Shown: positions 16,063-25,553 of the stretch, one piece after another | Position numbering within the stretch: the first letter of the stretch is position 1 | Layout: each line of letters begins with the position of its first letter | Assembly (NCBI RefSeq): GCF_003813905.1 | Contig: NZ_RPFJ01000001.1 | Coordinates: forward strand, 124,001 to 188,000 | Reading direction: 5' to 3' | Source of the DNA: Aureibaculum marinum | GTDB lineage: Bacteria; Bacteroidota; Bacteroidia; Flavobacteriales; Flavobacteriaceae | Length of the DNA: 64,000 bases | Made by a program: the position numbers and the translations under genes | Notes under the pieces: generated by a model | Database searches by the model: none | Told to the model about the DNA's origin: nothing | What the model saw: only the letters and a program-made list of their open reading frames with translations

Positions 16063-18051
16063 ATGCAATTTGAACTTAAATCTGAATTTAAACCTACTGG
16101 AGATCAACCAGAAGCAATCCGACAACTTACAAAGTCTATTAAGGCTAATGAAAAGTATCAAACACTTTTAGGTGTTACTGGTTCGGGTAAAACGTTTACT
16201 ATTGCTAATGTTGTTGAAAATATTCAACGACCTACTTTAATATTGGCTCACAACAAAACGTTGGCAGCTCAACTATATACTGAATTTAAGCATTTTTTTC
16301 CGAATAATGCTGTTGAATATTTCGTTTCATATTACGATTATTATCAGCCAGAAGCTTATATTCCATCTAGTGGATTGTATATTGAAAAAGATTTATCAAT
16401 TAATGATGATATTGAACGTCTGAGATTAAGTACAACGTCTTCTCTACTATCTGGTCGTAGAGACGTTTTGGTTGTGGCTTCTGTTTCTTGCTTATATGGT
16501 ATTGGAAACCCCATTGAATTTAAAAAGAATGTTATTCAGATAGAAGTTGATCAGAAAATTGCTCGAACTAAATTTTTACACCAACTTGTTACAAGCTTAT
16601 ATTCAAGAACTGAATTTGAAGTTAAAAGTGGAACTTTTAAAGTAAAAGGTGATACCATAACAATTTTTCCTTCTTATGGTGATTATGGATATCGTGTTCA
16701 TTTTTTTGGTGATGAAATTGAAGAAATAGAAAGTTTTGATATTGTTAACAATCAAGTTATAGAAAAGTTTGATCAATTGACTATTTATCCAGCCAATTTA
16801 TTTGTTACCTCTCCTGATGTATTGCAAAATGCCATTCATCAAATTCAAGAAGATATGGTAAAACAAGTCAATTATTTTAAAGAAATTGGAAAACCTCTAG
16901 AAGCTAAACGCTTAAAAGAAAGAACCGAATTTGATCTTGAAATGATTAGAGAGCTTGGCTACTGTAGTGGAATTGAAAATTATTCTCGTTATCTTGATGG
17001 AAGACAACCAGGAACAAGACCTTTCTGTTTATTAGATTATTTTCCTGATGATTATTTAATGGTTGTCGATGAAAGTCATGTTACCATTCCTCAAACACAT
17101 GCAATGTATGGTGGTGATCGTTCTAGAAAAGAAAATTTAGTTGAATATGGTTTCAGATTGCCCGCTGCCATGGATAACCGACCTTTAAAATTTGAGGAAT
17201 TTGAAGCCATTCAAAATCAAGTTATTTATGTAAGTGCTACTCCGGCAGATTACGAACTTCAAAAAACTGAAGGCGTTTTTGTAGAACAAGTTATTCGTCC
17301 TACTGGTTTGTTAGACCCCGAAATTGAAATTAGACCCAGTTTAAATCAAATTGATGATTTAATTGAAGAAATTCAGTTACGTGTAGAAAAAGACGAACGA
17401 ACATTAGTGACAACATTAACCAAGCGAATGGCTGAAGAATTGACTAAATACCTGAGCCGAATACATATCCGTTGTCGCTACATACATAGTGATGTTGACA
17501 CATTAGAACGTGTAGAAATTATGCAACATTTACGTAAAGGACTATTTGATGTTTTAGTAGGAGTTAACTTATTACGAGAAGGATTGGATTTACCCGAAGT
17601 ATCTTTAGTTGCTATTTTAGATGCCGATAAAGAAGGTTTTTTAAGAAGTCATAGGTCTTTAACTCAAACCGTAGGTAGAGCCGCAAGAAATGTTAATGGT
17701 AAGGCAATAATGTATGCCGATAAAATTACCAAAAGCATGCAATTAACTATTGATGAAACAAATAGAAGACGTACAAAGCAAATAGCTTATAACACTAAAC
17801 ATAACATTACACCAACACAAATAAAAAAGAGCTTAGACGATAGTTTAAGTAAAAACAATATCAGTTCTTTCCATTATGATGCCGCAGCAACAAAAGCAGC
17901 CGAAGAAGATTTAGAATACATACCAAAACCAGAAATTGAAAAACGCATTAGAGACTGTCAAAAAAAGATGGAAGAAGCAGCTAAAGCTTTAGATTTTCTA
18001 GTTGCTGCTCAATTAAGAGATCAAATAAAAGCATTGAAAGAGCAATTGTAA
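16063..18051 (+). CDS. uvrB: Excinuclease ABC subunit B
   Basis: UvrB is the damage-verifying helicase-like subunit of nucleotide excision repair. The 662-residue protein has 'PTGDQPEAI' at 11-19, Walker A 'GVTGSGKT' at 37-44, the beta-hairpin region 'YYDYYQPEAYIP' near 90-105, the DEAD-like box 'DESH' at 336-339, motif VI 'QTVGRAARN', and the C-terminal UVR domain (about 620-655) that contacts UvrC. All parts are present and length is normal. It is transcribed alone, away from the small-RNA array. Confidence 0.98.
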   Translation: MQFELKSEFKPTGDQPEAIRQLTKSIKANEKYQTLLGVTGSGKTFTIANVVENIQRPTLILAHNKTLAAQLYTEFKHFFPNNAVEYFVSYYDYYQPEAYIPSSGLYIEKDLSINDDIERLRLSTTSSLLSGRRDVLVVASVSCLYGIGNPIEFKKNVIQIEVDQKIARTKFLHQLVTSLYSRTEFEVKSGTFKVKGDTITIFPSYGDYGYRVHFFGDEIEEIESFDIVNNQVIEKFDQLTIYPANLFVTSPDVLQNAIHQIQEDMVKQVNYFKEIGKPLEAKRLKERTEFDLEMIRELGYCSGIENYSRYLDGRQPGTRPFCLLDYFPDDYLMVVDESHVTIPQTHAMYGGDRSRKENLVEYGFRLPAAMDNRPLKFEEFEAIQNQVIYVSATPADYELQKTEGVFVEQVIRPTGLLDPEIEIRPSLNQIDDLIEEIQLRVEKDERTLVTTLTKRMAEELTKYLSRIHIRCRYIHSDVDTLERVEIMQHLRKGLFDVLVGVNLLREGLDLPEVSLVAILDADKEGFLRSHRSLTQTVGRAARNVNGKAIMYADKITKSMQLTIDETNRRRTKQIAYNTKHNITPTQIKKSLDDSLSKNNISSFHYDAAATKAAEEDLEYIPKPEIEKRIRDCQKKMEEAAKALDFLVAAQLRDQIKALKEQL

Positions 18052-18342
18052 AATTAAACTTCAATGAATTGTAGTAATTCTAAGTCTTTTACTATAACTA
18101 ATTCTCTATAGCTTTAATAAATTAAACTACATATTGATTCTCACTATAAAAACATTACACTTATAGCTTATTAAGCCAGACAAATAAAATTTAATAACAC
18201 TAAACTTAAATACACTAACAATTAACAGTTACATGTAAAATCATACAATTAATACGGTAAATTTTACACAAAATAAGTTGTTTATTGATAAATAATTTTA
18301 AATTAGTAACCATTTTTAAATTCAAATTCTAAAAAAATAATC

Positions 18343-18903
18343 ATGACTCCAACAATTATAGTAATCGCAATTGTTATTTTGCTTGCCGTTTTTCTTATTA
18401 ATGTTTTTAATCGTTTTGTAAAAAATAAAAATGTAGTAAAAGACGGCTGGAGTAATATTGACGTCGCTCTAAAACGTCGTTATGATTTAATTCCCAACTT
18501 GGTAGAAACTGTAAAAGGATATGCAAAACATGAAAAATCAACTTTAGAAGATGTAATAAATGCCCGTAATGCAGCAATGTCTACTCCATCAGAAGACATT
18601 AATGCTAAAATAAAAGCTGAAAACCAATTGCAACAAACCTTACGCAGTATTTTTGCTCTAAGTGAAGCTTATCCTGACTTAAAAGCCAATGCTAATTATT
18701 TAGATTTACAAGAAAAATTAAACACCATAGAAGAAAATCTTGAAAGAAGTCGCCGCTATTACAATGGCACAGTAAGGGAAAACAACACTTATGGAGAAAG
18801 TTTTCCTGGTGTTTTATTTGCAGGAATATTTAACTATCAACATTTTGACTATTTTGAAGCAGATGAGGCTAGTAGAGAGAATGTTAAAGTAGATTTTTCT
18901 TGA
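18343..18903 (+). CDS. LemA family protein
   Basis: The 186-residue protein begins with a single membrane helix (about 3-25) and continues with the LemA four-helix body: 'WSNIDVALKRRYDLIPNLVETVKGYAKHE' (in parts), 'NARNAA', 'YPDLKANANYLDLQEKL', 'RRYYNGTVRENN'. LemA proteins are membrane-anchored helical bundles of uncertain role. It lies 34 bp upstream of the DUF2207 gene, a pairing seen in many bacteria. The 291 bp upstream of it holds no gene or clear promoter box. Confidence 0.93.
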   Translation: MTPTIIVIAIVILLAVFLINVFNRFVKNKNVVKDGWSNIDVALKRRYDLIPNLVETVKGYAKHEKSTLEDVINARNAAMSTPSEDINAKIKAENQLQQTLRSIFALSEAYPDLKANANYLDLQEKLNTIEENLERSRRYYNGTVRENNTYGESFPGVLFAGIFNYQHFDYFEADEASRENVKVDFS

Positions 18904-18937
18904 AAATTTATCTATTTTTTAATGTAATAAAATCTTT

Positions 18938-20707
18938 ATGAAGAAAATCTTCTCAATACTTTTTATCGTTTTTTTCACTTCTTTAAGCATTGCCCAAGAT
19001 TTTACGGTAAACAATTATTCTGTAGATATTTACATAAATAAAGAAGGCTATTTTGATGTAGTAGAAAACTATGATTTAAATTTTGAAATTCACAAACACG
19101 GAATTTACAGAACAATTATTACCGATTACAACCTATTAACTTCTCAAGGAACTGAAGAAAATAGAAAAATAAAAATTAGCAATATTGATGTTCCAAACCA
19201 TAAGTTTGAAAAACCATTTGATTTTGAGCAAAAATTAAGTAAATCTTTAAATATAAAAATTGGTGATAAAAATAAAACCGTTATTGGTCCTCAACACTAT
19301 CAAATAAAATATCGTGTACATAATGCTTTTCTATTTGAAGAAAATCATATTAACTTTTATTGGAATATAAAACCCGATGGATGGTCTGCCGATTTTCACA
19401 ATATTGATTTTAACATTCATCTTCCAGAAAACATAATCTTAAATGATAATAGTTACTTTGTGTATTCCGGTAATACAGGTTTAACATCTCCAAGCGATCA
19501 ATTTGAATTATCGTATGCCAACCATGTTATTTCTGGTAAAAGTAAAGAGAATTTCATCTCATATCCAGGTCAAAGTGTTACCGTATTACTAAATCTGCCA
19601 AAAAATTCTGTAAAAGAAGTGAAACCACTTTGGCCTTTTTGGAATAATTATGGTTGGTTATCTATAGTAATAGCACTTATTGGTGGATTTTACAGTGTTT
19701 GGAAAAAATATGGTAAAGATAAAGATGTGGTAACCACTATAAGTTATTACTCTCCTGACAATATTGACCCTGCTATGGCAGGATTCTTAATCAATGATAG
19801 AGATGATAGTTCTGACATCATATCACTTTTACCTTATTGGGGAGCTAATGGATATCTAAGAATAGAAGAAATTCCTAAAAGTGGTTTATTTGGTTCATCA
19901 GATACGAAATTAATTAAATTAAAACCTTTGCCAGAAACAGCTACAGCTTATGAAAAAAAAATATTTAATGGGCTTTTTGATAATGCTGGATATCAACTCA
20001 GTAGTAGAGGTAAAACATCAAATTTAATAAATAAAATATTTGGTCAAGAAGAAGCTGTACTAAAACCAAATGAGATATTGGTTAGTAGCTTAGAAGATTC
20101 TTTTTATACAACCATGAATAGTGCTCGGAGTATTTTAAGAAAAAAAGCTCAACCTTATTACGAAGCTAAATCTAAAAAAATTAGAAACTATACTTATCTT
20201 GTTCTCATTCTTATGGCTTTTCCCTTAGGTATTCTTGGTTTAATTTTTTGGGGCCCCATAGCAACTATAGCGATAGTAGTTACTAGTGTTTTTTTAATTT
20301 TTATGAATACCTTTATGATTAAGAAAAATGCAAAAGGAAATAAGGTACTCTCTGAATTAAAAGGCTTTAAGCAATTTATAAAAATAGCTGAAGAAAATAA
20401 ATTAAAAATGTTATTAAAAGAAGATCCTAGCTATTTTGAAACTACAATGGGATATGCTTTAGCATTTGGTTTGTTTAACAGCTGGGCAAAAAAATTTGAT
20501 GCTTTAAATTTATCTCCTCCTAATTGGTATAGTTCATCTACAGGTCAAAGCCTTTCTATGAATAATTTCTCTAAATCCTTTTCTGGAGTAATGTCCAACG
20601 TAAAATCTACAATGGTTAGTGCACCTTCTAGTAGTGGAAGTGGTTCTTCTTCTGGGGGTGGATTTTCTGGTGGAGGATTTGGCGGCGGCGGCGGTGGTAG
20701 TTGGTAA
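18938..20707 (+). CDS. DUF2207 membrane protein with Gly-rich tail
   Basis: The 589-residue protein has a signal peptide, an extracytoplasmic N-terminal domain (about 20-215, DUF2207), one membrane helix near 235-250, a cytosolic middle region, two adjacent membrane helices near 415-455, and a C-terminus of Ser/Gly repeats ending in a run of Gly then Ser-Trp. The low-complexity Gly tail with terminal SW is typical of the family (TPM/DUF2207 partners of LemA). It is co-transcribed with LemA. Function is unknown; an envelope-stress or protein quality-control role has been suggested for related pairs. Confidence 0.88.
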   Translation: MKKIFSILFIVFFTSLSIAQDFTVNNYSVDIYINKEGYFDVVENYDLNFEIHKHGIYRTIITDYNLLTSQGTEENRKIKISNIDVPNHKFEKPFDFEQKLSKSLNIKIGDKNKTVIGPQHYQIKYRVHNAFLFEENHINFYWNIKPDGWSADFHNIDFNIHLPENIILNDNSYFVYSGNTGLTSPSDQFELSYANHVISGKSKENFISYPGQSVTVLLNLPKNSVKEVKPLWPFWNNYGWLSIVIALIGGFYSVWKKYGKDKDVVTTISYYSPDNIDPAMAGFLINDRDDSSDIISLLPYWGANGYLRIEEIPKSGLFGSSDTKLIKLKPLPETATAYEKKIFNGLFDNAGYQLSSRGKTSNLINKIFGQEEAVLKPNEILVSSLEDSFYTTMNSARSILRKKAQPYYEAKSKKIRNYTYLVLILMAFPLGILGLIFWGPIATIAIVVTSVFLIFMNTFMIKKNAKGNKVLSELKGFKQFIKIAEENKLKMLLKEDPSYFETTMGYALAFGLFNSWAKKFDALNLSPPNWYSSSTGQSLSMNNFSKSFSGVMSNVKSTMVSAPSSSGSGSSSGGGFSGGGFGGGGGGSW

Positions 20708-20797
20708 AAGATAAAGCCATCTTTAATAATTATAATTTTTTTCGTATTATCGTAACTTAATTAATACCAATTCAACTAATAACTCAATTAAAAATCA

Positions 20798-22363
20798 ATG
20801 AAAAAACTATTTTCTCTTATTGCAGTTACACTTTTGCTAGTAAGCTGTAGTTCAAAAAAAACAACTACTACGGTAGAAAAACCTGTTAAAACTGTAGCAG
20901 ATTATGCCAAAACAATTACTGCTAAAGAATTAAAAGAAGCTCTGTATATCTATGCTTCTGACGAATACGAAGGCCGTGACACTGGCGAGCCTGGACAAAA
21001 AAAAGCCGTTGAATTTCTAAAAAAGCATTATGTAGATTTAAATATTCCTAGTGCTTTACCTAACAACCAATACTTTCAAGAAGTACCTTTAGAAAAAACT
21101 GGTTCTCCTGTTGTTAACTTAAAAGTAAATAATAAAGAATATAAATCTGTAAGCGATTTTATCTCTTTTTCTGGAAGCAATGGAACTTTAGTGTCTGATG
21201 AAATTGTTTATGTTGGTTATGGAATTGAAGATGAAAAATATTCAAGCTATGATGGAATTGATGTGAAAGATAAAATTGTTTTATATAAAAACGGTGAGCC
21301 TAAAGATAAATCTGGTAATTATATTATTTCTGGAACTGAAAAAAGTACTGGAAAATGGTCAAATTTCAGAGAAGAAATTCGTTCTAAAAGAGAGGTTGCC
21401 TTAAAGAAAGGAGCTAAAGGAATTCTATATTACAATCCTGATGTTTACAGTAGAATGGCTCAACGTTTTGGACATAGTAGAGCAAGATTAGCTCTTAAAG
21501 AAAATGAAACTAAAGAAACACCCGATGAAGTTCATTTTATACTTATAAATACAGGATTAGCTGAAGCTCTAATTAGCGATATTTCAACTAATGATAAAGC
21601 TGCAGCAATAAAAGTTCCTGTAACCTTAGATTATAAAACTAATAAAGAGGATATTTTTTCTGAAAACGTTGTTGCTTATATTAAAGGTTCTGAAAAACCA
21701 GAAGAATATATTATAATTTCTGCACATTTAGATCACGTTGGTATTACTGACGGAAAAATTTATAATGGTGCCGACGATGATGGTTCTGGTACCGTTTCTA
21801 TACTTGAAATTGCTGAAGCATTTAAAATTGCTGAAAAAGAAGGCCATGCACCAAAAAGATCTGTAGTTTTTCTTCATGTAACAGGCGAAGAAAAAGGATT
21901 ATTAGGTTCTAGATATTATACTGATATGGCCCCTGTTTTTCCATTAGAAAATACAGTTGCCAATTTAAATATTGATATGATTGGCCGTACAGATCCAAAA
22001 AGAACAGAAGGTGACAGAAACTATGTTTATTTAATTGGAAGTGACAAGCTTAGCACAGAGCTACACAATATTTCTGAAGAAGTAAATAAAAAATACACAA
22101 ACATAGAACTAGATTATAAATATAATGACGAAAATGATCCTAATAGATTTTATTACCGTTCTGATCATTATAATTTTGCTAAAAACAACATTCCTGTAAT
22201 TTTTTACTTTAATGGAACTCATGATGATTATCATCAACATACTGATACCCCTGATAAAATTGAATACGATTTATTAGAAAATAGATCTCGTCTTATTTTT
22301 CATACCGCATGGGAATTAGCTAACCGAGATAAACGTATTGTTGTTGATAAAGCAACAGAATAA
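20798..22363 (+). CDS. M28-family zinc aminopeptidase (lipoprotein)
   Basis: The 521-residue protein has a lipobox 'LLLVSC' (Cys at about 17), a PA-like insert around 120-260 ('VYVGYGIED', 'DGIDVKDKIVLY'), and an M28 catalytic domain with 'SAHLDHVG' (His310, Asp312), 'NGADDDGSG' (Asp326-328), 'TGEEKGLLGS' (the two Glu near 364) and 'NIDMIGR'. The late His is in 'GTHDDYHQHTDTPDK'. These are the expected zinc ligands and catalytic Glu. It probably degrades peptides in the periplasm. No acidic export tract follows the Cys, so it is likely to face the periplasm. A strong terminator follows. Confidence 0.93.
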   Translation: MKKLFSLIAVTLLLVSCSSKKTTTTVEKPVKTVADYAKTITAKELKEALYIYASDEYEGRDTGEPGQKKAVEFLKKHYVDLNIPSALPNNQYFQEVPLEKTGSPVVNLKVNNKEYKSVSDFISFSGSNGTLVSDEIVYVGYGIEDEKYSSYDGIDVKDKIVLYKNGEPKDKSGNYIISGTEKSTGKWSNFREEIRSKREVALKKGAKGILYYNPDVYSRMAQRFGHSRARLALKENETKETPDEVHFILINTGLAEALISDISTNDKAAAIKVPVTLDYKTNKEDIFSENVVAYIKGSEKPEEYIIISAHLDHVGITDGKIYNGADDDGSGTVSILEIAEAFKIAEKEGHAPKRSVVFLHVTGEEKGLLGSRYYTDMAPVFPLENTVANLNIDMIGRTDPKRTEGDRNYVYLIGSDKLSTELHNISEEVNKKYTNIELDYKYNDENDPNRFYYRSDHYNFAKNNIPVIFYFNGTHDDYHQHTDTPDKIEYDLLENRSRLIFHTAWELANRDKRIVVDKATE

Positions 22364-22413
22364 TTCTCTGATTTAATAGCACACTCTTAAAACTTGTGCA
22401 TAAAAAACCGCTT

Positions 22414-22445
22414 AAAAACCTTGTTGTTGTAACAAGGTTTTTTTT
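22414..22445 (+). terminator. Intrinsic terminator after the M28 peptidase
   Basis: AAAAACCTTGTT-5 nt-AACAAGGTTTTT stem followed by further T residues, 50 bp after the peptidase stop. Confidence 0.85.
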
Positions 22446-22461
22446 ATGCTTTAAATTAGAG

Positions 22462-22469
22462 TAAATTTG
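22462..22469 (+). promoter_or_regulatory. -7 box before the 157-aa protein gene
   Basis: TAAATTTG matches TAnnTTTG and lies 19 bp before the ATG at 22489; no clear TTG -33 element. Confidence 0.45.
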
Positions 22470-22488
22470 AAACTTATAGATTGAAAAA

Positions 22489-22962
22489 ATGAAAACAGCA
22501 ACCGTTACTGAACTTAAAAGAGAATTAAAATATAAATCTAGTGATGAACTTTTAAACCTCTGTTTAACATTATCTAAGTTTAAAAAAGAAAATAAAGAAT
22601 TATTAACCTATCTATTGTTTGAGGCTTCAGACGAAGATACTTTTATTTCAAATGTACAAAATGAAGCTTCTCTTTTATTTAGCCAAATAAATACCTCAAG
22701 TTATTTTTATATAAAAAAAAGTGTTCGGAAAATTTTAAGAATAATAAAAAAATATATTCGCTACTCAAAAAAGAAAGAAACTGAGGTTGAACTGTTATTA
22801 CATTTCTGTAAACAACTAAAAAATTTAAACCCTCCAATAGAAAGAAATACAAGTTTGTTAAATATTTATGATAGACAAATACTAATAATTAAAAAAGTAA
22901 TTGGTAATTTACACGAAGATTTACAATACGATTATACGCTAGAATTAGAAGGTTTAGTTTAA
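22489..22962 (+). CDS. Conserved helical protein of unknown function
   Basis: The 157-residue cytosolic protein is rich in Lys, Leu and Glu and predicted to be all helical. It starts 'MKTATVTELKRELKYKSSDE' and has a middle stretch 'SVRKILRIIKKYIRYSKKKE' that is strongly basic. I recall similar proteins beginning TVTELK in other Flavobacteriia but no named domain. It lies 13 bp before the DUF1569-like gene on the same strand and behind its own promoter box, so the pair is likely an operon. No function is assigned. Confidence 0.65.
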   Translation: MKTATVTELKRELKYKSSDELLNLCLTLSKFKKENKELLTYLLFEASDEDTFISNVQNEASLLFSQINTSSYFYIKKSVRKILRIIKKYIRYSKKKETEVELLLHFCKQLKNLNPPIERNTSLLNIYDRQILIIKKVIGNLHEDLQYDYTLELEGLV

Positions 22963-22975
22963 AAAACAAAAAAAT

Positions 22976-23434
22976 ATGCCCTTACTTCAAAAAGAATTAT
23001 CGTTTTTAGAAAAGTCATTTGATAATTCAGACAAACTAGCAGCTTCCATTTCATCTAACAATGTATCTTGGCATATAGATCATTGTTTAAAAGTTATTAC
23101 TAAGGTTTGTAGTTCTTTAATTTCATCTAATGCTTCTGAATATAAATGGAAATTTAATAAGTGGCGGTTTGTAATTTTTTTAAAAGGTTCAATTCCTAGG
23201 GGAAAAGCAAAATCTCCAAAACAAGTACTTCCTCCTGAAAACATAAAAATTAAAGATTTAAAAATACAATTAAAAGAGGTAAAATTATTGTTGAAAACTG
23301 TTGAACAATTGCCCTTAAAAAATTATTTTAATCATCATATTTTAGGAAAATTACACTTAAAAAAGACCATCCGATTTTTAGAAATTCATACCAATCACCA
23401 TATAAAAATAATTAAAGACATAGTAAAAAACTAA
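22976..23434 (+). CDS. DinB-superfamily DUF1569-like protein
   Basis: The 152-residue protein has 'NNVSWHIDHCLKVI' near the N-terminus and 'NHHILGKLHLKKTIRFLEIH' with 'TNHHIKII' at the end. The spaced His residues (one early, two late) fit the metal site of the DinB/YfiT four-helix fold, and 'PRGKAKSPKQV' is typical of DUF1569. Biochemical role is unknown; thiol transferase activity is known for some relatives. It is likely co-transcribed with the helical protein upstream. Confidence 0.65.
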   Translation: MPLLQKELSFLEKSFDNSDKLAASISSNNVSWHIDHCLKVITKVCSSLISSNASEYKWKFNKWRFVIFLKGSIPRGKAKSPKQVLPPENIKIKDLKIQLKEVKLLLKTVEQLPLKNYFNHHILGKLHLKKTIRFLEIHTNHHIKIIKDIVKN

Positions 23435-23487
23435 AAGAGAATATTTATTAATAAATTTAGCGACAATACTTAACCTTATTTTACTTT

Positions 23488-24615
23488 ATGAAAACATATC
23501 ATATTCTTATCATACTAATTCTTATTAGTTGTACAAACAAAAAAGAAAATACGAACGACAAATTACCCGAAACGAAAAACAACATTTCATTTTTTGTAGG
23601 TACTTATACAGACACTAAAAGTGAAGGTATTTATACTTATTCTCTTTCAGAAGATGGTAACATTAATAAAATTGGATTGGCTGCAAAAAGTAAAAACCCC
23701 TCATTTTTAACTAAATCAGCTGATGGCAAAATTCTATTAGCAGTTAACGAACTTAACTCTGTTAATGGTATGGGCACTGTAGAGTCTTATAAAATTTTAG
23801 GAGATAGTTTAGTTTTAATAAGTCAACAATCTTCTGGAGGTGCTCACCCTTGTTTTATTGCTGTAAATGATAAAGGCTATGTACTAACTGCAAATTATTC
23901 TAGTGGAAATATTGGATTATTAAAAATAAACACATCAGGACATTTGTCTGAACTATTAGACACTCAAGAGCACAATAGTAGTAACCATGGTAAAGAAAAT
24001 ATGAATGCTCATGCTCATTCTGCGTACTTTTCTGAAAATAACACGTTTATCTCTGCTGATTTAGGCACTAATGAAATTTGGTTTTCTACTATCAATAATA
24101 CAAACAACAAGATAGAAGTAAATGAACCTTCAACATTAAAAATATCTGGTCCAAATCCAGGGCCAAGACATATAGCTTTTCATCCTAAACAAAATTGGAT
24201 GTATATAATTAATGAGTTAAACAGTACAATAACATTAATAAAAAAGGATAAAGATAAAAATTACAAAATTGACAGTACATTTTCAACCTTACCAGATGGT
24301 TTTAAAGGAGAAAGCTTTTGTGCAGATATTCATATTTCTAATGATGGGAAGTTTTTATATGGTTCTAATCGAGGACATAACAGTATTGCTATCTTTAAAA
24401 TTAATCAAGAATCTGGTGCTTTAAAATCTATTGGATTTACCTCTGTAAAAGGCGACTGGCCAAGAAATTTTGCTCTATCTCCAGATAATAATTTTTTACT
24501 TGTTGCCAATCAACGTTCAGAAAATATTGTATCGTTTAAAAGAGATACTGCAACAGGACTTTTGACTTTTATAGAAGAAATTAAGGTCCCCTCCCCTGTG
24601 TGCATTTTGTTCTGA
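23488..24615 (+). CDS. Lactonase-family beta-propeller lipoprotein
   Basis: The 375-residue protein has a lipobox ending 'LILISC' (Cys at about 15) and a seven-bladed propeller of the YbhE/6-phosphogluconolactonase (Lactonase, PF10282) type: 'FFVGTYTDTKSEGIYTY', 'GGAHPCFIAVNDKGYV', 'NAHAHSAYF', 'GPRHIAFHP', 'SNRGHNSIAIF' and 'WPRNFALSPDN'. Export as a lipoprotein makes a cytosolic pentose-phosphate role unlikely, so the true substrate is uncertain. Confidence 0.88.
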   Translation: MKTYHILIILILISCTNKKENTNDKLPETKNNISFFVGTYTDTKSEGIYTYSLSEDGNINKIGLAAKSKNPSFLTKSADGKILLAVNELNSVNGMGTVESYKILGDSLVLISQQSSGGAHPCFIAVNDKGYVLTANYSSGNIGLLKINTSGHLSELLDTQEHNSSNHGKENMNAHAHSAYFSENNTFISADLGTNEIWFSTINNTNNKIEVNEPSTLKISGPNPGPRHIAFHPKQNWMYIINELNSTITLIKKDKDKNYKIDSTFSTLPDGFKGESFCADIHISNDGKFLYGSNRGHNSIAIFKINQESGALKSIGFTSVKGDWPRNFALSPDNNFLLVANQRSENIVSFKRDTATGLLTFIEEIKVPSPVCILF

Positions 24616-24624
24616 ACTCATTAA

Positions 24625-24650
24625 AATAAAAATCCCGCCTATTGGCGGGA
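24625..24650 (-). terminator. Intrinsic terminator of the transaldolase gene
   Basis: TCCCGCC-TATT-GGCGGGA stem; on the minus strand it is followed by ATTTTTATTTT. It is 40 bp beyond the transaldolase stop and between convergent genes. Confidence 0.75.
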
Positions 24651-24689
24651 CATTATTTTACTTTTTCAATTTCATTTTCATATTATCAT

Positions 24690-25343
24690 CTAATTTCCTT
24701 TCTTAAAATCAGCTAAAAATTTAGCCAATCCAATATCTGTTAACGGATGATTTAATAATCCATCAATAGCACTAAGTGGCCCAGTCATAACATCAGCACC
24801 AATTTTAGCACAATCCATTATATGCATAGTATGTCTAATAGATGCTGCTAATATTTGTGTTTCAAAACCGTAATTATCATAAATTAATCTAATTTCTTGA
24901 ATTAAACCAAGGCCATCAGTAGAAATATCATCTAAACGTCCAATAAAAGGAGACACGTATGTAGCACCAGCTTTTGCTGCCAATAATGCTTGGCCTGCTG
25001 AAAAAACTAATGTACAATTTGTTTTAATACCTTTATCAGAAAAATATTTTATTGCTTTAACACCTTCTTTTATCATTGGAACTTTTACCACAATTTGAGG
25101 ATGCAATTTAGCAAGTGCCTCTCCTTCTTTTATCATTCCTTCAAAATCAGTAGAAATAACTTCTGCACTTACATCACCATCAACAATATCGCAAATAGCT
25201 TTGTAATGATTGATAATATTTTCATGTCCAGTAATTCCCTCTTTAGCCATTAGAGATGGATTGGTAGTTACACCATCTAAAACACCTAAATCTTGAGCTT
25301 CTTTTATTTGGTCTAAATTTGCAGTATCTATAAAAAATTTCAT
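24690..25343 (-). CDS. tal: Transaldolase, fructose-6-phosphate aldolase-like subfamily
   Basis: The 217-residue protein belongs to the short transaldolase/TalC class. '[13 protein letters not shown]' starts it, '[13 protein letters not shown]' covers 24-36, the Schiff-base Lys is Lys87 in 'VVKVPM', and '[12 protein letters not shown]' and '[12 protein letters not shown]' follow. Enzymes of this class act as transaldolase in the pentose phosphate pathway or as fructose-6-phosphate aldolase; sequence alone does not decide. It has its own promoter (TATATTTG) and terminator. Confidence 0.95.
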   Translation of the reverse strand: MKFFIDTANLDQIKEAQDLGVLDGVTTNPSLMAKEGITGHENIINHYKAICDIVDGDVSAEVISTDFEGMIKEGEALAKLHPQIVVKVPMIKEGVKAIKYFSDKGIKTNCTLVFSAGQALLAAKAGATYVSPFIGRLDDISTDGLGLIQEIRLIYDNYGFETQILAASIRHTMHIMDCAKIGADVMTGPLSAIDGLLNHPLTDIGLAKFLADFKKGN

Positions 25344-25372
25344 TATTTATTCTCTTTATTAGTTTAAGTAAA

Positions 25373-25380
25373 CAAATATA
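25373..25380 (-). promoter_or_regulatory. -7 box of transaldolase promoter
   Basis: TATATTTG on the minus strand matches TAnnTTTG, 29 bp before the ATG. Confidence 0.55.
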
Positions 25381-25553
25381 ATGCTTCCTTAAAATTTGCT
25401 TATTATGATAACGGTTAACTTATTAACATATTACTAAGACTTAGATCTATATCTAAAAAATAAATATAAAAACTTAATTCATCTGTTGACGGATAGCATT
25501 AAAAGTGAAATAATATCAGGTTACTATTAAAAACCTTAAAAAGGTGTTTAAAT

